A DNA stretch of 24,237 nt from positions 12,069-36,305 of the forward strand of contig BFEA01000187.1 of the NCBI GenBank assembly GCA_003427395.1, given 5' to 3'. The first letter of the stretch is position 1. Each line of letters begins with the position of its first letter. A program made the position numbers and the translations under genes. The notes beneath the pieces are model-generated. The model was not told the DNA's origin and searched no databases. It was given only the letters and a program-made list of their open reading frames with translations. The DNA comes from Chara braunii (Eukaryota > Streptophyta > Charophyceae > Charales > Characeae). Shown one piece after another: positions 18,881 through 24,237 of the stretch.

Positions 18881-20294
18881 ATGCAGGCACGTGGCAGGGG
18901 TTGTGGTAGGGGTAGGTGGTCGAATTGCGGGAGGTATTGGATGGAGACCCCTCCTCCCCCTCCTCCTGCTCAACCACCTGTGGGGCCTTTTCAAGGAGTT
19001 ACCCCCCCCCCTCCCTTATCAGACACCGAGTGTTCCGTACCAGCCACCTTTTAACCCTGCAATGAATCCTTTTGGATTCGGCCAGATGCCACCGAATTAT
19101 GCATTGGTACAGCCGCAGGCACAATGGCCATATGCCGGCCCGACCTCTGCACCAGCGCAATCGGGTGGCCAGTTTAATCCTGGATATGGTCGAGGAAATG
19201 GGGGGTATCAGTAGCGTGCTTACTTCACGCGTGAGCACGCCGATTTCATTGAAAAACTAAAACTCAAGGATGCGGTGGATGAAGCTCGGAAGAAAGACCT
19301 TGAAGAAATCACCAGACTGCGGGAGCAAGGGTTGGAATCCGAAAGACATAAGGATGGGGAGAAAGAGAGAGTGGAGAAGAATAGGAAACAGAATGGGCGG
19401 GGCAAAGGGAAAAGTGAAGCAGTTGAAGATGGAAAAGAGGATGAGATGAAGAGATGGGTAGCAACGAATTTCGGGGGTTCTCTGAAAATACTCTCGGAGA
19501 AGTTGGATGAAGTTGATAAAAAATCAAGGCTCAGGGATGAAGAGTTGGAGGAACTAAAGCGGCTGCGGGCAGAAAAAAAACTCAGAGAGCTTAGAGAGAG
19601 CTCTAGCTCTTAAAAACGAAAGAGGGAGCCAGCCTCCCCGGCCCACCCCAGACGGGGAAAGGTAAAATCCCGATCTGCGCTACTAAAAAATGGGAGGAGA
19701 GGGAAGTCCCCAAAGCCTGTGGAGGTGTCATCTGATGAGGAGAGTGGAGGGAAAGACGCAATGGTGCAAAATCTGAATGGCAAATTGGAGGGATCTCTCG
19801 GTGGTTCAAAGGACGTGACTGAACTGAAAGACCTGATAAGAGAATTACTGGCTGCAAAAGGGCGGGACGCTAGTAGCAGCAACGCGGGTGGGAAAAGTGA
19901 AGAAGTTGGGCGTAGACGGGGTGAGCAGGAAGGTGATGCAGTAGAGCCTCCCAAAAAGGCTGAGGCTACAGGGGTTGAAAAAGGTGGGGAAGGCGAGAGA
20001 GAGGAAGGATCGTTGGGTCTGTACTTTAAGGATAGGGTGATCTATTATGACGCAATGCACTATACCGAGATACAGGCTCTCTGTAAGAGCAAGAGTATAA
20101 CATACCGGCGAAAAGAAGCAGGAGTGTGGGAGCTGGCCAGACTTGACTTTGAAGTATTGCAAAGGCTGCAGAAGCAGGAGGAGAAGGCTGATGACGACGA
20201 TGGGAAGGAAAGTGAGGAGGAGGAGGAAGATGATACCGAGAGTAGCTCTGAATCTGAGCAAGAGACGCAGAAGGATGATATCGTGGGAAACTGA
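18881..20294 (+). pseudogene. PLE2 ORF1, gag-like protein
   Basis: Starts at ATG 18881 with an RG-rich segment (ARGRGCGRGR), then poly-Pro. A frame change in the C-run near 19003-19013 leads to a Pro/Gln/Asn-rich stretch ending in GYGRGNGGYQ. From there one frame runs to TGA 20292-20294, broken by TAG 19212 and TAA 19611. After the first stop comes a long charged coiled coil (about 19240-19610), a basic NLS-like KRKRE/RRGK stretch, and a second helix. Next is a block with YYDAMHYTEIQALCK and ITYRRKEAGVWELARLDF (about 20040-20150), resembling a SAP-type nucleic-acid-binding motif, and then an Asp/Glu/Ser tail. Composition suggests an RNA-binding, self-associating nucleoprotein. The SAP assignment is tentative. 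Confidence 0.6.
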
Positions 20295-20302
20295 GTTGGG
20301 TG

Positions 20303-20563
20303 AGTAAGCGGTCCTTATTAAGGGTATGCAGGAGATTGATTGAGTTAAGGGAGAAGCACTCGGTGCTCATAGGGAGGGAAACACAAGACCTTTTGAAGCT
20401 GATTGTTCTAACGATATGCCTCAGAGGTGACATCAGATGAGGAAAAACGTATGTGAAGTTTTGGTTGGAGAGGAATGTTTGTGATTGGGACTTGTTGTTG
20501 AAAGGTAGTGGGTGTGTTTCCCTTTTAATTTCTCCGTTCTTCAAACATACGTATGTAGGAAAA
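20303..20563 (+). pseudogene. PLE2 ORF2 N-terminus with degraded GIY part of nuclease
   Basis: This frame reads a helical, basic segment (KRSLLRVCRRLIELREK..., to TGA 20438-20440), then WLERN and GSGCVSLLIS, which sits where G-I/V-Y is expected, then TYVGK (20549-20563), the YIG strand. The next codons (TERELHTRWSEH) are in the adjacent frame, so about one A was lost in the AAAA run at 20560-20563. The GIY tyrosine appears as GCV-S, so the first catalytic motif is missing. The true ORF2 start is uncertain and may lie near 20303. Confidence 0.6.
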
Positions 20564-21789
20564 CAGAAAGAGAGCTGCATACCAGATGGAGTGAACATGT
20601 GAGATCCGCTGAAATGAACCCGAAGCAAAAGGTACACAGATGGTGTCCCTTGCCTTTATGGTTTGGGAACAGGTGCGCACTGGATAGTATGGAGAAATTT
20701 GTCATTAGGGGAATGAATCCGGGTCTGAATATGAGAAAGGTAAAGAGCAAGCCGTCGAGAAGGAAGCCAAGGAAACAACACAAGATTGTTAATGGAGTTG
20801 GAACTTGCAAAAAAACGATATTGTTTGAATGTGATCAGTTGAACTTTCAAGGTGAAGCAGACCTACTCAAGATACTAAAAAAGGCTGCTAACATAAAGAG
20901 ACTCAGACTTCGGAATTGTAAAGGTGAACAATGGCTTAAGTTTTGGGGACTAGTGAAACTTTTGTTTGGATATAGTACAGTTGTATTTTTAGGGAGGAAA
21001 TACTTGTTGAAAGATGTAAAGCACTTTATCCAGGAAGGGGGGGAATGGTTTGTAACGAAGTTACAGAAAACGAAGAATAGAAATGAGATTGCAAAGGCTG
21101 ATGTAATTACTATCCTAAGGGCTCCTTGGAAAAGGAAATCGTTGTATAAAAAGAAACTGGAGGAGCTGTTAGAGCTGAATGCGGGAATAAAACTGTTAAA
21201 TACCACAAGAGGAAGACAAATCACGAGGGGCATCATAACCAGGATCATAAAAAAAGTGTTTGGAATAAATCCTAGGCATATGATTACTCTAAAAATACCC
21301 TTTTGTGATTCCGTGAGCAAAAAGAAAGTGCATGCATGCTTTAAGGAATGGATAAGAGGGAAGATTTATCCACACTGTCTGTTTGACTTGTTGATTGGTA
21401 GGATTAGAACCATCTGGCAGAAGAGACAATTTGTTGGCGACATCCTACATGATCACCAGCGCTTTGCAAGAGGAAGTGGATGGCCCTGCACTTGCAAAGG
21501 CTTTGACCTGCCTAGATATAACGGGCATGTTCGAGTGAGACTGGATGAAATTGGGGGAATCAAGGATTTTGTGCTGAATGCAAAAAACATACCTTATCCG
21601 GGTAGACTGCTTACCGGAAAAGATTTGAATCTCGCATGTAATGCTGCATTGGAACCCCTCAAAAGAATGGGTTGTTTGAAGCAGAAAGAGAGGATACATA
21701 TTAACTGGAATGACATTTGCGTGAAAGGAACCTCGCATCTTGTGGGTTGTGACACAGAGTATGTCGTGGGTTTGGCCCAAGCTCTCTAA
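20512..21789 (+). pseudogene. PLE2 GIY-YIG C-part and conserved middle domain
   Basis: Open to TAA 21787-21789. Residues about 15-75 complete the nuclease: KTERELHTRWSEH (R-x3-H), LPLWFG, metal-binding Glu in SMEKFVI (20692-20694) and NPGLNMR (20716-20736). A basic KPSRRKPRK linker follows. Residues about 100-425 are a domain shared with PLE copy 1: EADLLKILKKA, RKYLLKDVK, LRAPWKRK, TRGRQITRGI, LKIPFC, C-T-C (21487-21495) with FDLPRYNGHVRVRLDEI, and LNAKN--YPGRLLTGK. I do not know a name for it. The listed start is not the biological start; coding continues from the upstream frame. After TAA the same frame carries straight on into RT. Confidence 0.8.
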
Positions 21790-23139
21790 GGACTGGTGCT
21801 CGCACCGTTGGACAGAAACCCAGGGTCGACTCTTGTTGAATGCCCAGTTTTGTATGAAGAGGGCATGAGACTGATGTACAATGACAATGGTAGTTATCTG
21901 AAGTTGAATGGAACCGAAGATGTGATTTTGAGAGAGGCTAGAGCGCAATACCTGCGTTTGAAGCTGGAAAGAATTTCGAAGTGGGATAGGAAAGGCAGAC
22001 TACAGCAGGCCTACATTCTGTCGAAAGACAAGGACGTCTGTAAGAAGCGGCCTATCGTACCTTCCTTCTTAAGTCCCACCAAGGAGGCTATGGGGTATCT
22101 GGCCCAAAGGCTGAACTTCCTCATTAGGAAACTGAGGGTGAAGAATTTCAATCTCAGTGGAGCGAAACACCTGAAAGCGAAGATCGAAGAAGCAAATGAC
22201 TCGGCCTATCGTGAGTTTGGGCTTGACGCAAGGATTATTGTGAGGACCTATGACGTAAAAGAGATGTTTACTGAATTACCTCATGGACAGATCTTAGAGG
22301 CAGTGAATTGGTTGGTCAAGTTTTTTAAAGACAAAGGACACTACTGGATCCGTATCAAGAAAAAAGGGAAGAAGGCCACGTTTGGAAAGTCCCACGGGGA
22401 AGCAGGTTGGAAATCACTGAGGCTAACAGATCTGGTGACTTTGACAAAGTTTCAGCTTGATAACACCACCTTCTATTCAATGACTCAGATTTTGAAACAG
22501 ACTATTGGACTCCCTATGGGGGGGAGGGCGAGCCCTCCTCTTGCGAATGTGCTATACATTTACGCGGAGCACCAGTTTGTAACTTCTTTGGGCGCTGATG
22601 CGAAATACATCAATGGAGGCAGATTTATTGATGACCTACTGTTGGTTGGATGGTATGATGAGAAAAATGTCAGGGGGTTGGAGCTGATTGAGCTAACCCT
22701 TGACAGAATTAGGGAATGTTATCACAAGGATTTGGTGCTGGTAAAGACGGACCATGGGAATGGAATTGTTGAATTCTTGAAAACTAGATTGATTGTGACG
22801 AAGCAACTAGCCTGGATCTACAGTTTCCAGACGTTCAAGAACCTCGACACAATTTGGGGTGGAAGAATGGGCCACTTTAGGACACTGAGGAGTTTTGATT
22901 CGTATGCCCCCCTAATCCAGAAATTTGAAACGATATCCAGCACTATTTGCAGGATCGTTGATAACACAAATACCAATTTCTCACTTTGGTGGAGTCTGGT
23001 GACTTTCATGAAGGAAGTGAGGGTAATCGGGTACCCGGGGAAGATGTTTGAAGTTGGTCAGGTAAAGATGGGAAAGAGGGAAGACACCCCCTTTTGGAGA
23101 AACTTGATCTCAAAGTTTCGAGATTGGGTGGAATGTTGA
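21790..23139 (+). CDS. PLE2 reverse transcriptase domain
   Basis: In frame with the preceding piece beyond one TAA, open for 450 codons to TGA 23137-23139. Blocks: LDRNPGS..., LQQAYILSKDK, KKRPIVPSF (RT motif 1), VRTYDVKEMFTELPH with the first catalytic Asp at 22252-22254, ATFGKSHGE, FQLDNTTFY, GLPMGGRASPPLANV (22507 on), and RFIDDLLLVGW with the catalytic Asp pair at 22630-22635. It then has a thumb-like C-terminus ending FRDWVEC. The D-x-K-x-(M)F, PMG-xx-SPP and xIDD motifs are those of Penelope-like RTs, which are related to telomerase RT. No endonuclease follows RT, since it lies upstream. The stop is 22 nt before the right pLTR. No independent start is convincing (GTG 21796 only), so the TAA is probably disabling. 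Confidence 0.9.
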   Translation, partial: GLVLAPLDRNPGSTLVECPVLYEEGMRLMYNDNGSYLKLNGTEDVILREARAQYLRLKLERISKWDRKGRLQQAYILSKDKDVCKKRPIVPSFLSPTKEAMGYLAQRLNFLIRKLRVKNFNLSGAKHLKAKIEEANDSAYREFGLDARIIVRTYDVKEMFTELPHGQILEAVNWLVKFFKDKGHYWIRIKKKGKKATFGKSHGEAGWKSLRLTDLVTLTKFQLDNTTFYSMTQILKQTIGLPMGGRASPPLANVLYIYAEHQFVTSLGADAKYINGGRFIDDLLLVGWYDEKNVRGLELIELTLDRIRECYHKDLVLVKTDHGNGIVEFLKTRLIVTKQLAWIYSFQTFKNLDTIWGGRMGHFRTLRSFDSYAPLIQKFETISSTICRIVDNTNTNFSLWWSLVTFMKEVRVIGYPGKMFEVGQVKMGKREDTPFWRNLISKFRDWVEC

Positions 23140-23160
23140 CGACGGTGTGGGTGGGTGGGA

Positions 23161-23638
23161 TAATCAGTAGTGAGGAGGGGGGAGGGGGTCATTGTGAGGG
23201 GTGAGTGAGGAGTAGGAAGCCTAGGCCCCATATGCATTTGAACGGAAATATAGGGGCTGGTTCGCGCATGCGGGTAGAAAGTGAATGAGACGTGAAGGGG
23301 TAACAAATTTTTTTCTTGTTTCTTTTTCTTTTTAACGGACGGCTGTCATGACAATTAATAATTTTTTATTGTAATTTCTCGGAGGCCTATTCCTTTTCCG
23401 TTGGGACGCTGCAATGGTAACTCGGAAGAGTTTCTGGCCTTGAGTTTCGTAGATTTTTTGTAGGAGTGGCGCTGGAGCAGTGGCCATGACTAGATAAAAG
23501 TAAGTTTGTTGGGAGTTGATCTCCTCCTAGCCTGAGCAGCAGGACAGAAGGGCTGAGCGCTGGCGAGGTTGGCACCGGCGGCGTCGGGTGTTTTTGCTGT
23601 GAAATGTAAAGTCCGTGACACCTGATTTTGTATTATCT
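23161..23638 (+). repeat. Right pseudo-LTR of PLE2 (3' UTR)
   Basis: Same 478 bp as 17040-17517, about 96.4% identical. It begins 21 bp after the RT stop codon, so it serves as the element's 3' untranslated region. It ends TTGTATTATCT, after which the sequence becomes AT-rich flank. Confidence 0.9.
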
Positions 23639-24237
23639 GTATTATCTTTTATCTATAGGTATTAATATTCATCCTCTATCTGAGTGGCGTATGAGTAGAA
23701 GAGTTGAGTTGGCGAGAAGGAGTTTGTGACACCATGATAGTAAAACTCACATCATCTTCTTCTGAATGTTTTTTTGCGAGTTCTCTATGACGTGAGGTAC
23801 ATGCCTGTAAATTTTCAAGTCATTTGGCGCAGCCAAATAAGATTTAAAAATCGCCAAAGATGGCGGTATCAAAACGTGCTCGCCCACGTATTTTTCCACT
23901 TTTTACTTTTTGTTTTCACTTTAGTTCGGGGTCTAAACAATTTTATTATTTTTTGAAACTTTTTAAGTGGGTTTTGTATTACGTGAAGTACACATCTATG
24001 AAGTTTCAGGGCATTTAGCTGTGCCAAAAAAAACAAAAAAAATCGCCAAAAATGGCGGTGTCGAAAACATGCTCGCGCACTCACTAAATTTAATTCTCTT
24101 TTTATTTTTATTTATGTTTATTATTAGTATTTGTTTTCCATATTTTATTTTTATTTCAAATTTGGTAAGGAATTCGGATGTAATGCTCAGACAAATCTTG
24201 TTTAATTTATTTTTCTCCATAACATATCGTTTTTTCA
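23639..24237. other. AT-rich flank, no gene recognised
   Basis: Downstream of PLE2. No supported coding sequence. It contains the two diverged hairpin-bearing repeats described separately and T/A-rich tracts to the window end. Confidence 0.4.
23787..24079. repeat. Two diverged ~100-bp repeats with CGCCA hairpin
   Basis: Copies at 23787-23886 and 23977-24079 share TA-TACGTGA-GTACA, TTTCA-G-CATTT-GC, AATCGCCAAA-ATGGCGGT and AAAACRTGCTCGC-CAC in order. Each carries a CGCCA-A-A-A-TGGCG inverted repeat. The spacing is 190-193 bp, so this may be part of a tandem array running off the window. Confidence 0.6.

Larger units (their letters stand above)
17040..23638 (+). mobile_element. Penelope-like element copy 2 with pseudo-LTRs
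   Basis: A 6.6-kb unit bounded by 478-bp direct repeats, carrying ORF1 and an endonuclease-RT ORF2. PLEs commonly occur as partial tandem copies, which yields such direct repeats (pLTRs). The GIY-YIG at the N-terminus, instead of the C-terminus as in canonical Penelope/Neptune elements, matches the permuted Naiad/Chlamys clade known from green algae, protists and invertebrates. ORF1 has two in-frame stops and a poly-C frameshift; ORF2 has one upstream TGA, a frameshift in the nuclease and one TAA before RT. The copy is therefore dead but recent: pLTRs differ at about 17 positions with no indels. Confidence 0.85.

Overview
The window is repeat-rich eukaryotic nuclear DNA with no cellular gene that I can support. 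It is a nested pile of transposable elements. A chromodomain Ty3/gypsy element primed by initiator tRNA-Met, two Penelope-like elements (PLEs) whose GIY-YIG endonuclease lies at the N-terminus, long (TA)n tracts and a U2 snRNA-derived segment together suggest the green lineage. My best guess is a streptophyte alga such as a Chara-type charophyte, but this is inferred from element types and not shown by a host gene.

Layout. 1-126: fragment of a repeat unit ending in (TA)n. 127-9561: a Ty3/gypsy chromovirus with 1042-bp LTRs (about 97% identical, no indels), PBS, PPT and a decayed gag-pol, inserted inside that (TA)n. A ~520-bp non-autonomous DNA transposon sits inside its reverse transcriptase. 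9562-10250: the rest of the (TA)n and a spacer with three imperfect repeats. 10235-10508 (minus strand): an LTR-like unit with a perfect tRNA-iMet PBS, 9-bp terminal inverted repeats, a 124-bp (TA)n and a segment matching about the first 78 nt of U2 snRNA. Its tail is shared, inverted, with positions 34-88. 10747-11201: a ~130-bp tandem repeat whose first copy is split by a ~147-bp inverted-repeat MITE. 11202-13098: mostly unassigned, with one 34-bp minisatellite.

13099-16200: PLE copy 1, heavily frameshifted. 17040-23638: PLE copy 2, better preserved and from a diverged family, in the same orientation and flanked by 478-bp direct repeats (pseudo-LTRs, 96.4% identical). Copy 2 has a gag-like ORF1 (RG- and proline-rich start, coiled coil, SAP-like segment, acidic tail) and an ORF2 (GIY-YIG, then an uncharacterised conserved domain with a CxC motif, then a PLE reverse transcriptase). 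23639-24237: AT-rich flank with two diverged copies of a hairpin-bearing repeat.

None of the element ORFs is intact. The most notable items are the U2-containing LTR-like unit and the permuted two-ORF PLE with its conserved unnamed domain.
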